A DNA stretch of 35,205 nucleotides from Flavobacterium sp. UBA6135. Its GTDB lineage: Bacteria; Bacteroidota; Bacteroidia; Flavobacteriales; Flavobacteriaceae. Position 1 is the first letter of the stretch, and each line of letters starts with the position of its first letter. The position numbers and the translations under genes are program-made. The DNA is taken from NCBI RefSeq assembly GCF_002428305.1, contig NZ_DIVJ01000024.1, forward strand, positions 1 through 35,205, read 5' to 3'. Below the pieces are notes generated by a model. That model ran no database searches. It had not been told where the DNA came from and worked only from the letters and a program-made list of their open reading frames with translations. This document shows positions 24,326 through 31,184 of the stretch, in pieces.

Positions 24326-26974
24326 TTATAATTTATACCTAACAATGAATTGAAAAATTCGTGGCAAAATAAAGGTAGTTTGCTCACTAATCAGAAAGTC
24401 GGAAAAAGTATTTTGATTCTTAGTTTCATTATTTAAAAGATTAGAAACCATAAATTCAAAACCGAATGGGCTATTTTTCTTTTGATACGTTAAGGACACA
24501 TTAGCTATTTCAAAAAAAGTATTCGGATTGGTAAAATTCAAATTTGTAAACGCTTCGTAGTCGGCTTTAAATGAAACATATTTAAACACTTCATGGTCAA
24601 ATTGTGCTGAAAATTGATTCGTTTCAAATTTAGAAGTACTAATGCCGCTAAATGAATTGAAACCCTTGGTATAACCTACTTTTACAAAAGGCCATTTTTT
24701 GTAGGCTGTTCGCAACTCAACACCTACAGTTTGATTAGTTCTTGTATTTGCCGTTTCAATTCCGTTTACTTCCTGAATATAATCAAACCACGAAAGTGAT
24801 GTATTTAACCTCAGATTAAAACGATACATCTTTTTACTAACAGAACCTCCAACTCTGTAATTGGTTTCGGGATTATCCGTTAAAACAGGTGTGGTAAACT
24901 GATTGATGCCGTCGAGTGCAACGGTGTTTCTGATTGTTTTAACTTTTTTATTCCAACTGACAAAACCATTTACTATCAAACCACGATACATACTCATTTT
25001 AGCATAATTCATCATGGCTGAATGATACCTTTCATTGTTAAGCAAAGCATTCCCTCTGAACACTGAATTATAACTTTGCAACGTAAATCGACTCGCCAGT
25101 TGTGAAGCTTCAGGGAATTGATTTACCAAACGATAGTTCAACTTTAATGATTCCGATTGGTTGAATTCGTATTCGCTAGTAAACTGTGGTTGAATCAAAA
25201 ATTTTGAATGTGTTGTATGCAATTCAAACTGCTTAGCTTCTAATTGATACCAATGACCATAAACACCCGGCTTGTTTGTCCACTTTCCTATTTTAAATTT
25301 ATATTCTAATCCAACAAAAGCATCATTTAAACGATAATCAATATCATTTCCAAAACCATTTTCAGCAAAGTCATTTACGGTTCCGTCAGTTAACAATTGT
25401 CGTTCGGATGTTTGTAATGTCGTAGTCCCAAAATTGTTGCCAATATTTGTATATAAATGATTGAAATTATTCACAATCCAGTAATGTTTGAACAACACAT
25501 CAACTGCGTTTGACTTTACCTTTTTCAATTGTGTGATTTGATAGGACTCATCATCTTCTATCGGAATTAAACCTGCTAAAAAAGGTTGATTAGTTAACCA
25601 TTGATTTTGTGGTATATTTTTTTCAAGGGAATGATTCACAACAAAAGTTGTGGTGTGGTTTTTCGAAATGGACTTATGCCATTCTAAATATTGTTTTGCT
25701 GAAGCATTATCGGCTTGTCGCAAGGTTTCAAAAGTATTTTGATTAGCAGACGTCACAGAATTGAGAAACGAAAAAACATCGTTTGTACTCGATTGAAAAT
25801 GTGCGTTATAATACCATTTTTCATCTTTGCTTGGTGTATAATCTAATTTTACATTTCCAAGTCCAAGCATGGTTTTATTGTTTCCGTCTTGAATTCTTGT
25901 TTCAAGTGTTTCAGTTTGCAGGTATTCTAAAGCGGTTTCGTTTTTAGTAGCAGTAAACAACTTAGAAAATAAGGCAAAGCCGGAAACATCTAATTTTTTT
26001 GAAACTTCATGACTAAAATTTAAAGCGGCAAACTGCGATTTATTCTCTGTTACATCTTTATTCTCTGTAGCAAAAGAATAGAGATTGGTTAATGATTTTC
26101 TGCCAGATATAAAACTACTAACACCTCCTTGAAAACGCATTAAATCTTGGAAAGTAAACGTTTGCTTTCCAATGTTGTTACTATCGCCAATAAAACTCAA
26201 ATTGGTTTTTGGTGCATAATAGAACAAAGCCGCATGTAGGAAATGATAGGAATCGTTTCCAATGCCGGCTTCAACATCGCCAAAAACAAACTTCTTTTTG
26301 TCTTCTTTGAGTTTGATATTCATGGCTAAATCTTCGGAATCAGAAACTTGTTTTAAAAAACCTACTTCATTAAAATTATCAATAATTTCTACTTTATCCA
26401 CAGCATCCGCCGGTATGTTTTCAACCCCTAGTTTGGTTCCTCCTCCAAAAAATGATTTATTTTCTACCAAAAATTTAGTAACTCGTTTACCTTGAACTGT
26501 TACGCCTCCGTCTTTATCGACCTCAACACCGGGTAGTTTTTCAAGTTGTTCTTTGAGTTTTCGTTCGTTTCCGGTTGTAAATGCCTTGACATCATAAACC
26601 AGCGTATCTTTTTTGACAACTATGGGTTCATATTTGTGGTTGATGATTACTTCATTTAAGGCAATACCTGTAGCTTTTAGTTTAAAGTGGTGCTCCTTTG
26701 GGCTTTCATTAGGTTCATAAATAAAAATTTCTTCTTGATAACCAAGATAGGAAACCTTAATTTCATATCGCACCTCTTTGTCTAACTCCAATTTGTATCT
26801 TCCTCTGTTGTCAGCAATAGAAAACTTAATTCCTGCTTTTTCTTGTAGCGGTTTTGCTATAACATTGGCGTTTTCGAGGGGTTTGTTTAAAGTATCCGTA
26901 ACAACACCCGAGAAGGTTTGAGAGAATGAAAGCTGAATTGAAAAAAAAATAAAAAATAATAGGATTTTTGGCAT
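24326..26974 (-). CDS. Large outer-membrane barrel protein with carboxypeptidase-like regulatory domain (TonB-receptor-like)
   Basis: Encodes 882 residues. Signal peptide ends at SFSQ (about residue 19). Residues 20-100 are a CarboxypepD_reg-like domain (TFSGVVTDTLNKPLENANVI, RYKLELDKEVRYEIKVSYLG). Residues about 115-215 resemble a TonB-receptor plug (GGVTVQGKRVTKFLVENKSF, ADAVDKVEIIDNF). The rest is a barrel of many amphipathic strands ending FQFIVRYKL. It is the last gene of an operon with a secreted peptide gene and a GLPGLI gene (14 bases after the latter). A substrate-specific outer-membrane transporter or export partner for the peptides is my inference. A 176-bp near-copy of its 5' end lies at 28247-28422. 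Confidence 0.88.
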   Translation of the reverse strand: MPKILLFFIFFSIQLSFSQTFSGVVTDTLNKPLENANVIAKPLQEKAGIKFSIADNRGRYKLELDKEVRYEIKVSYLGYQEEIFIYEPNESPKEHHFKLKATGIALNEVIINHKYEPIVVKKDTLVYDVKAFTTGNERKLKEQLEKLPGVEVDKDGGVTVQGKRVTKFLVENKSFFGGGTKLGVENIPADAVDKVEIIDNFNEVGFLKQVSDSEDLAMNIKLKEDKKKFVFGDVEAGIGNDSYHFLHAALFYYAPKTNLSFIGDSNNIGKQTFTFQDLMRFQGGVSSFISGRKSLTNLYSFATENKDVTENKSQFAALNFSHEVSKKLDVSGFALFSKLFTATKNETALEYLQTETLETRIQDGNNKTMLGLGNVKLDYTPSKDEKWYYNAHFQSSTNDVFSFLNSVTSANQNTFETLRQADNASAKQYLEWHKSISKNHTTTFVVNHSLEKNIPQNQWLTNQPFLAGLIPIEDDESYQITQLKKVKSNAVDVLFKHYWIVNNFNHLYTNIGNNFGTTTLQTSERQLLTDGTVNDFAENGFGNDIDYRLNDAFVGLEYKFKIGKWTNKPGVYGHWYQLEAKQFELHTTHSKFLIQPQFTSEYEFNQSESLKLNYRLVNQFPEASQLASRFTLQSYNSVFRGNALLNNERYHSAMMNYAKMSMYRGLIVNGFVSWNKKVKTIRNTVALDGINQFTTPVLTDNPETNYRVGGSVSKKMYRFNLRLNTSLSWFDYIQEVNGIETANTRTNQTVGVELRTAYKKWPFVKVGYTKGFNSFSGISTSKFETNQFSAQFDHEVFKYVSFKADYEAFTNLNFTNPNTFFEIANVSLTYQKKNSPFGFEFMVSNLLNNETKNQNTFSDFLISEQTTFILPRIFQFIVRYKL

Positions 26975-26988
26975 TACAAAGTATATAA

Positions 26989-27726
26989 TCAGTTTTTAAA
27001 CGAATTTCTTGCCTTTCTAATTAATTCATCAAAATTTTCTTGACTAATTACTTCACCTTTTGGTTTAATTATTTTTTTTAAATTTTCCTCGGTTAGATTA
27101 AATTCAACTTTATCGCAAACAATCGAATAAGTTATTAAATTATATTCTAAGACTAAACCTGGTAAATCATAACACATATCAGGCCCAATATTGAAGGGTA
27201 TTTGAGGACTAAACCAAACACTAAAATTTTTATTTTGAATTTTATTGAACCCATTTGCTTTTAAACAAACAAAGTCATTGATTATTTTCTCTTCAGTTGT
27301 AATCTCCCATTCTATCTTATTTTGTAATACTAAATAATTAATGCCTCTAAAGCTAGTAACCCTATAACTTTCTTCATTGGCTATGTCAACGTAAAAAAAA
27401 TAACTATGAAAATTATCTAGGAAAATTTTTTTTGTTCCTTTTATGTCATCAGTTAACATTAAATCTTCTCTATAAAAAACACTTTGATTTTGATTATACA
27501 ATAATTTAAATTTTACTAATCTTTCAACATCAACATATGCTGCTGTCATTTGATTTATTATATTGATATTAGTTTCATTATTGCTTTTTGATTTTAAATC
27601 CTTCTCTATATTTTGAATTTCTATAGCATTAGGAATTACTTTATATGAAACATTTATTTGATTATTATAAATTGTTTGTGAAAAACAATTTATAACAAGA
27701 AAAAAGAAAAATATATTAACTCTCAT
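26989..27726 (-). CDS. GLPGLI family protein (copy 1)
   Basis: Encodes 245 residues. Signal peptide MRVNIFFFFLVINCFS. The family is named for its best-kept motif, here CYDLPGLVLEY in the C-terminal third, preceded by WFSPQIPFNIGPDM, also family-typical. Secreted protein of unknown function, widespread in Bacteroidota and often beside outer-membrane proteins with a carboxypeptidase-like domain, as here. It lies 62 bases after the peptide gene at 27789-28082 and 14 bases before the barrel gene. Strongly AT-rich. Confidence 0.92.
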   Translation of the reverse strand: MRVNIFFFFLVINCFSQTIYNNQINVSYKVIPNAIEIQNIEKDLKSKSNNETNINIINQMTAAYVDVERLVKFKLLYNQNQSVFYREDLMLTDDIKGTKKIFLDNFHSYFFYVDIANEESYRVTSFRGINYLVLQNKIEWEITTEEKIINDFVCLKANGFNKIQNKNFSVWFSPQIPFNIGPDMCYDLPGLVLEYNLITYSIVCDKVEFNLTEENLKKIIKPKGEVISQENFDELIRKARNSFKN

Positions 27727-27788
27727 ATTTTAAAATTTTAAAACTTTTAGGATTAATTTCTTAATCCTAAAAGTCTATTGTGAAATTA

Positions 27789-28082
27789 TTAAGTTGGAAT
27801 ACAACTTGGACAATTCAATCTACTTACACAATCATCATAAGCATCAGCGAAAACCTGATATCCTACAGAAGTATCGTTATTGCCTGAAATTATATAGTGA
27901 AAGTTTTCAGAAACTTCAGCAAAATTATAACAATCAATCACTGTTGTTCTATCATTTGACAATTCAATTGCGTTATCATGATTTTGTACATTTACATTTT
28001 CTATTATTGGCTGATTAATATTTGCCATTGAACTCTCCGAAAAAGCCATCATTGCGATAGCACTAAAAATAAATTTTTTCAT
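27789..28082 (-). CDS. Small secreted Cys peptide (copy A)
   Basis: Encodes 97 residues from the ATG at 28082. The frame also opens at 28112, but the sequence from 28082 is shared with the second copy. Signal peptide MKKFIFSAIAMMAFSESSMA, cut before N21. The mature part is about 77 residues, acidic, with C51, C85, C91 and C94. The segment CYNFAEV...FHYIIS...VFADAYDDC aligns with the peptides at 29637-29924 and 30691-30978 (C-x3-A ... H/Y ... A ... C). The signal-peptide DNA is nearly the same as that of 30691-30978, whereas the mature parts differ widely. Leads an operon with GLPGLI copy 1 and the barrel gene. Function not recognised; a toxin, signal or receptor ligand is possible. Confidence 0.75.
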   Translation of the reverse strand: MKKFIFSAIAMMAFSESSMANINQPIIENVNVQNHDNAIELSNDRTTVIDCYNFAEVSENFHYIISGNNDTSVGYQVFADAYDDCVSRLNCPSCIPT

Positions 28083-28230
28083 AAAATAAAAGTTAAAAGT
28101 TAATACGTACAATAATAACGTGTTAAAGTTTTTATTCCTAGTTATAATATAACTAAACTAGTTATATTCTGACTAAAATTCATTTTACAACTTATCAGTA
28201 ATTTCTTTTTTATCTATTTTTGAAAATCCA
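28021..28230 (-). repeat. Upstream-plus-signal-peptide direct repeat, copy 1
   Basis: About 210 bp nearly the same as 30917-31127 (offset 2896 to 2897). It covers the first 20 codons of the peptide gene and about 148 bases upstream, with one more diverged patch around 28179-28193. The similarity breaks off abruptly after GAAAATCCA at 28230. Confidence 0.9.
28139..28166. promoter_or_regulatory. Triple half-site operator candidate, copy 1
   Basis: TAGTTATA (28139-28146), its complement TATAACTA (28148-28155), and again TAGTTATA (28159-28166), about 57 bases upstream of the peptide ATG. The same arrangement is kept at 31036-31063. No canonical TAnnTTTG box was found between it and the ATG. An inverted pair TTAATACGT (28100-28108)/ACGTGTTAA (28118-28126), 8 of 9 matching, lies closer to the start. 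Confidence 0.5.
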
Positions 28231-28460
28231 ATGCAAAAAGCTTTCATTTCATATCGCAACTCTTTGTCTAACTCCAATTTGTATCTTCCACTATTTTCAA
28301 CGATAGAAAACTTAATTCCGGCTTTTTCTTGTAGCGGTTTTGCTATAATATTGGCGTTTTCGAGGGGTTTGTTTAAAGTATCCGTAACAACGCCCGAGAA
28401 GGTTTGGGAGAATGAAAGCTGAAAAAATAAAAGAGAAAAAGGTAAAAAAAATCTAAGCAT
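28185..28460 (-). pseudogene. N-terminal fragment of the carboxypeptidase-domain barrel protein
   Basis: Encodes 91 residues. The first 73 are almost the same as the N-terminus of the 882-residue barrel protein (QTFSGVVTDTLNKPLENANI, KAGIKFSIVENSGRYKLELD). The DNA at 28247-28422 is nearly identical to 26761-26936. From residue about 72 the frame runs into unrelated sequence and ends GFSKIDKKEITDKL. That tail is encoded inside the upstream repeat of the next peptide gene, so plug and barrel are gone. It is a gene cut by recombination; the short product could still be secreted but is unlikely to function. Confidence 0.85.
28247..28422 (-). repeat. Direct repeat of the barrel gene's 5' end
   Basis: 176 bp nearly identical to 26761-26936 (constant offset 1486, a few substitutions, no gaps seen). 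Shows that a second barrel gene once stood here. Confidence 0.9.
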
Positions 28461-28513
28461 TTTATCAATTTGTATAATTCTGTTTGGCTTTGTTTAATTT
28501 TTTTTTAATCATT

Positions 28514-28697
28514 TTAGCTGATATCTATACCTTTTAGTTTTTGAATACTTTTTATATCCTCTTTGGAGAGTGAAAAATCAATTTTTTCACAATAAATTTT
28601 ATACATCTTAAAATCATATTCCATAACAAATTCAGGTAAAATTGACTATTAGATGGAAGATTTACATAAACATCCTTTTTATTATATTCATTTAAGA
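28514..28697 (-). pseudogene. Frameshifted C-terminal remnant of a GLPGLI gene
   Basis: The frame ending at 28514 reads LPEFVMEYDFKMYKIYCEKI then DFSLSKEDIKSIQKLKGIDIS. It matches the end of GLPGLI copy 1 (LPGLVLEYNLITYSIVCDKV, EFNLTEENLKK, KGEVIS). Just upstream, stops TAA and TAG interrupt this frame, but a neighbouring frame gives KKDVYVNLPSNSQFY, like QFYNLPG of copy 2. The break between QFY and LPEF is a frameshift. No signal peptide or N-terminal half is left. It stands just upstream of the truncated barrel gene, the same order as in the intact operon. Confidence 0.8.
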
Positions 28698-28733
28698 ATT
28701 AAAAAAAAGCAAAAATAAATCCACAACATACAT

Positions 28734-29459
28734 CTAATTTTTAATTGTTGCTTTATAATTGTCAACTCTTTTTTCAATTTTATTTTTATATTCCTCAATA
28801 GACAACAATTCTTTTGTTGATATTAGTTCACTCTTGCATTTTAAATCTTCATTAAGTTTAATTGACACAGCTAAATATGTTATTCTAGCGTCTTTTAATT
28901 CTAATATCAAACCCGGTAAATTATAGAATTGTTTGGGTCCAGCTTGAATAGGTATTTCTGGTGTAAACCAAGCAATTACATCAAACGATCTATCAGAATA
29001 TTTAGTTTTTTCTACTCTTTTTGTTGTTGCTTTATAACACAAAAAACCATCAATGTATTTTGACTCATTAGTTATTTGCCAATTATCTATTGGTATAAAC
29101 TTAACACGAAACTCTTCGTTTTGAAATCGTCTTAAACATTCAAAACTTTTTAAATTAAAATCAAAATAATATTCAGTATCGTCAACCAAAGTTCTTGCTA
29201 TTTTATCTGTATTATTATTTATTGCTAATGCTTCTACTTGATAAAACTTTGATTTATTATTGCAAATATGTAATTGAAATTCAATATTGGGTAATATTTT
29301 CTCAACTTCTTCAAAAAGTGAGACAACAGATGGATTTTGTGATTTTTCTGATTTAGTCATCAATGGTTCATCATTTGAAATTTTATAGGTAACAATCACA
29401 GAATTACTTTGTGAATAAACCGCTGAATATATAAATAAAATTAAAAAATATTTTTTCAT
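28734..29459 (-). CDS. GLPGLI family protein (copy 2)
   Basis: Encodes 241 residues from the ATG at 29459 (MKKYFLILFIYSAVYSQ, signal peptide). The frame opens at 29525, but that would add sequence before the signal peptide. Motif FYNLPGLILEL, preceded by WFTPEIPIQAGPKQ. Low identity to copies 1 and 3 outside the motif region, so the duplication is old or selection is diversifying. It follows the leaderless peptide frame at 29501-29653. Same unknown function as the family. Confidence 0.92.
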   Translation of the reverse strand: MKKYFLILFIYSAVYSQSNSVIVTYKISNDEPLMTKSEKSQNPSVVSLFEEVEKILPNIEFQLHICNNKSKFYQVEALAINNNTDKIARTLVDDTEYYFDFNLKSFECLRRFQNEEFRVKFIPIDNWQITNESKYIDGFLCYKATTKRVEKTKYSDRSFDVIAWFTPEIPIQAGPKQFYNLPGLILELKDARITYLAVSIKLNEDLKCKSELISTKELLSIEEYKNKIEKRVDNYKATIKN

Positions 29460-29470
29460 AACATTAAATT

Positions 29471-29490
29471 GCCCGACTTTATAATCGGGC
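29471..29490 (-). promoter_or_regulatory. Hairpin between peptide frame and GLPGLI copy 2
   Basis: GCCCGA (29471-29476) and TCGGGC (29485-29490) form a 6-bp GC stem, notable in such AT-rich DNA. It lies 11 bases before the GLPGLI start and is not followed by a T run, so it could act on mRNA stability or translation rather than termination. Confidence 0.45.
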
Positions 29491-29500
29491 ACTTTTATAA

Positions 29501-29653
29501 TTAATTTTGTTGATTTTGAATACATTCATCGTAGAACAACACTTGTGCTCTATTCGCTACTTCTCTAGAAACTCCAAGAACTGAAGTCAAATAATCTTGA
29601 AGAATTTCTGCACTCTCACAACAATTAATAAAAAAATTAACGATATGCTTCAT
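29501..29653 (-). CDS. Leaderless 50-residue relative of the secreted Cys peptides
   Basis: Encodes 50 residues from the ATG at 29653: MKHIVNFFINCCESAEILQD, then YLTSVLGVSREVANRAQVLF and YDECIQNQQN. C12 and C44 are separated by 31 residues, the same spacing as in the peptides at 29637-29924 and 30691-30978, with Ala at similar places. It has no signal peptide. It starts inside the last 17 bases of the preceding peptide gene, in another frame, and upstream codons in its own frame are TGA. It is either a peptide gene that lost its leader and is translated by coupling, or a decayed duplicate. Confidence 0.5.
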   Translation of the reverse strand: MKHIVNFFINCCESAEILQDYLTSVLGVSREVANRAQVLFYDECIQNQQN

Positions 29654-29924
29654 ACAATATGCAAAACATCATCATTTCATAAGCAACATGTAATGCAGTT
29701 TCAAGATCCACCTCTTGATTGATCATATAATGATAATCCCACAAAGCTTGTCTCACGCAATTCTCTTCATTTTCAAGTATCAAATTACTATAATTCACTT
29801 CATCATCTAATTCAAAATAAATTTTTTCAACTTCTATTAGCTTATTTAGTTTTGGAATAACCAAATCATTTGCCTTTACGTTAAATGCAAACAATAAAAA
29901 TAAAATGATAATACTATTTTTCAT
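29637..29924 (-). CDS. Small secreted Cys peptide (copy B)
   Basis: Encodes 95 residues. Signal peptide MKNSIIILFLLFAFNVKA, different from copies A and C. The mature part is acidic and helical, with C56 and C88 separated by 31 residues. The segment CVRQALWDYHYMINQEVDLE aligns position by position with copy C (A four, YH eight and nine, IN twelve and thirteen, D seventeen residues after the first Cys). 5 bases after GLPGLI copy 3, so cotranscribed. Function not recognised. Confidence 0.72.
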   Translation of the reverse strand: MKNSIIILFLLFAFNVKANDLVIPKLNKLIEVEKIYFELDDEVNYSNLILENEENCVRQALWDYHYMINQEVDLETALHVAYEMMMFCILYEAYR

Positions 29925-29929
29925 AAATT

Positions 29930-30688
29930 TTAATTTTTAATAAATTTGTTTTTTAATAAATTTTCTCCGTTCTCAATTAGATATCTTTGATATTGAGACT
30001 CTGTCATTTTAATACCCTTTTCGGGCACATCAATTTTAAATTCTGTATCAAAAAACTCAATTTGAGTAAGATATAGAATTACTTCATTTTCTTGAAGTTC
30101 AAAGACTAGACCAGGTAAGCCATTAGAATTCATAGGACCAAAGGAATAAGGAAATGATGGAGCATACCATACAGTTGTAACCTTGTCAAACTGTCTTTTA
30201 CCGTTATCTACTTTTTTAACGGAATATGCTTTAAAGCATTCAACACCATCAATCTTTTTTGTATCAGATGTCAAATTCCAAACTGGCATTTCTTGTTTTA
30301 TTAAATATATATCTCCAAAAAAATCTTTTTGATTTAAGAAAACTGTATCCTTAAAATTGCTATAATAAACTCCCCTGCCTCCAACATTTTGTGCAAATTT
30401 GACATTTTTTTCAGCATGTTTTTTTGTGAATTCCTTATCTATTTCATAAACCGACTCTAGATTACTAACTTTCAATTTATACTTTATATCATCAATATAA
30501 TTAGTGTAATTATAATAAATTTCTTTTACATCAAAATTCTTCTCAATGAGATATGTTGAATCTACTTTAACACTATATGTGCAAATTATGTTTTGAGAAA
30601 AAGCACTAGTAGAAAAAAAAATAAATACCAACAAACAAAATTTGTAATTGCTAATAATTGATATAAATTGAAATGATTTCACCTTCAC
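29930..30688 (-). CDS. GLPGLI family protein (copy 3)
   Basis: Encodes 252 residues beginning at a GTG codon (30688), two bases after the stop of the peptide gene upstream. No ATG occurs in the first 33 codons, which include the signal-peptide core FCLLVFIFFSTSAFSQ, so GTG is the likely start and translation is probably coupled to the peptide. Motif NGLPGLVFEL, preceded by WYAPSFPYSFGPMNS. Same family and unknown function as copies 1 and 2. Confidence 0.9.
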   Translation of the reverse strand: MKVKSFQFISIISNYKFCLLVFIFFSTSAFSQNIICTYSVKVDSTYLIEKNFDVKEIYYNYTNYIDDIKYKLKVSNLESVYEIDKEFTKKHAEKNVKFAQNVGGRGVYYSNFKDTVFLNQKDFFGDIYLIKQEMPVWNLTSDTKKIDGVECFKAYSVKKVDNGKRQFDKVTTVWYAPSFPYSFGPMNSNGLPGLVFELQENEVILYLTQIEFFDTEFKIDVPEKGIKMTESQYQRYLIENGENLLKNKFIKN

Positions 30689-30690
30689 TT

Positions 30691-30978
30691 TTATTCTTCA
30701 TTAAGTAATTCCGGATCCATACATACATTATAAGCCCATTCAGCATGTTCAATTGCCCAATCTACATCTCTTCCTCTATTGATACACCCATGATAAACAG
30801 TTATGGCAAAATTAAAACAACCCCATTCATCATTTTCAATTTCAGATTTTGACATTTCAAGTTCCTTGGTACTATTACAAATAGTAATATTTTCTAAATT
30901 TAAATTATCAATAGTATTTGCCATTGAACTCACCGAAAACGCCATCATTGCGACAGCACAAAAAATAAATTTTTTCAT
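30691..30978 (-). CDS. Small secreted Cys peptide (copy C)
   Basis: Encodes 95 residues. Signal peptide MKKFIFCAVAMMAFSVSSMA, nearly that of copy A. Mature part acidic with C34, C54, C65 and C86; C54 and C86 are separated by 31 residues. Conserved elements: GCFNFAITVYHGCIN, then DVDWAIEHAEWAYNVC. First gene of the upper operon (peptide C, GLPGLI 3, peptide B, leaderless frame, GLPGLI 2), under the repeated upstream block at 30917-31127. Probably a secreted helical peptide held by disulfides; role unknown. Confidence 0.78.
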   Translation of the reverse strand: MKKFIFCAVAMMAFSVSSMANTIDNLNLENITICNSTKELEMSKSEIENDEWGCFNFAITVYHGCINRGRDVDWAIEHAEWAYNVCMDPELLNEE

Positions 30979-31127
30979 AAAAATAAAAGTTAAAAGTTAA
31001 TACGTACAATAATAACGTGTTAAAGTTTTTATTCCTAGTTATAATATAACTAAACTAGTTATATTCTGACTAAAATTTACCTTACTGTTTGTCAGTAATT
31101 TCTTTTTTATCTATTTTTGAAAATCCA
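30917..31127 (-). repeat. Upstream-plus-signal-peptide direct repeat, copy 2
   Basis: Nearly the same as 28021-28230. Includes the first 20 codons of peptide C and about 149 upstream bases. Here the block is followed by the intergenic region of the XRE regulator, so this is probably the parental position. Confidence 0.9.
31036..31063. promoter_or_regulatory. Triple half-site operator candidate, copy 2
   Basis: TAGTTATA (31036-31043), TATAACTA (31045-31052) and TAGTTATA (31056-31063), the same as at 28139-28166. Alternating orientation and constant spacing suggest binding of a dimeric or multimeric regulator; the XRE protein 120 bases away is one candidate. Confidence 0.5.
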
Positions 31128-31160
31128 AACAAATTTACCTATTGATTTTAAACATTACTT

Positions 31161-31177
31161 ATTTGTTTTAAACAAAT
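31161..31177. promoter_or_regulatory. Palindromic operator candidate at the XRE gene start
   Basis: ATTTGTTT-T-AAACAAAT, a perfect 8+1+8 inverted repeat ending 7 bases before the XRE ATG, with a third half-site AAACAAAT at 31127-31134. Typical position for autorepression. Confidence 0.55.
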
Positions 31178-31184
31178 TACTACT

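Noticed and set aside
27789..31127. The peptide array as a lanthipeptide or other modified-peptide cluster
   Set aside because: The peptides carry ordinary Sec signal peptides, and no cyclase, radical-SAM, YcaO or peptidase-transporter gene is present in the window.
28021..31127. The long direct repeats as ends of a mobile element
   Set aside because: Repeats coincide with coding and upstream parts of paralogous genes; no transposase, integrase or terminal inverted repeats were found.
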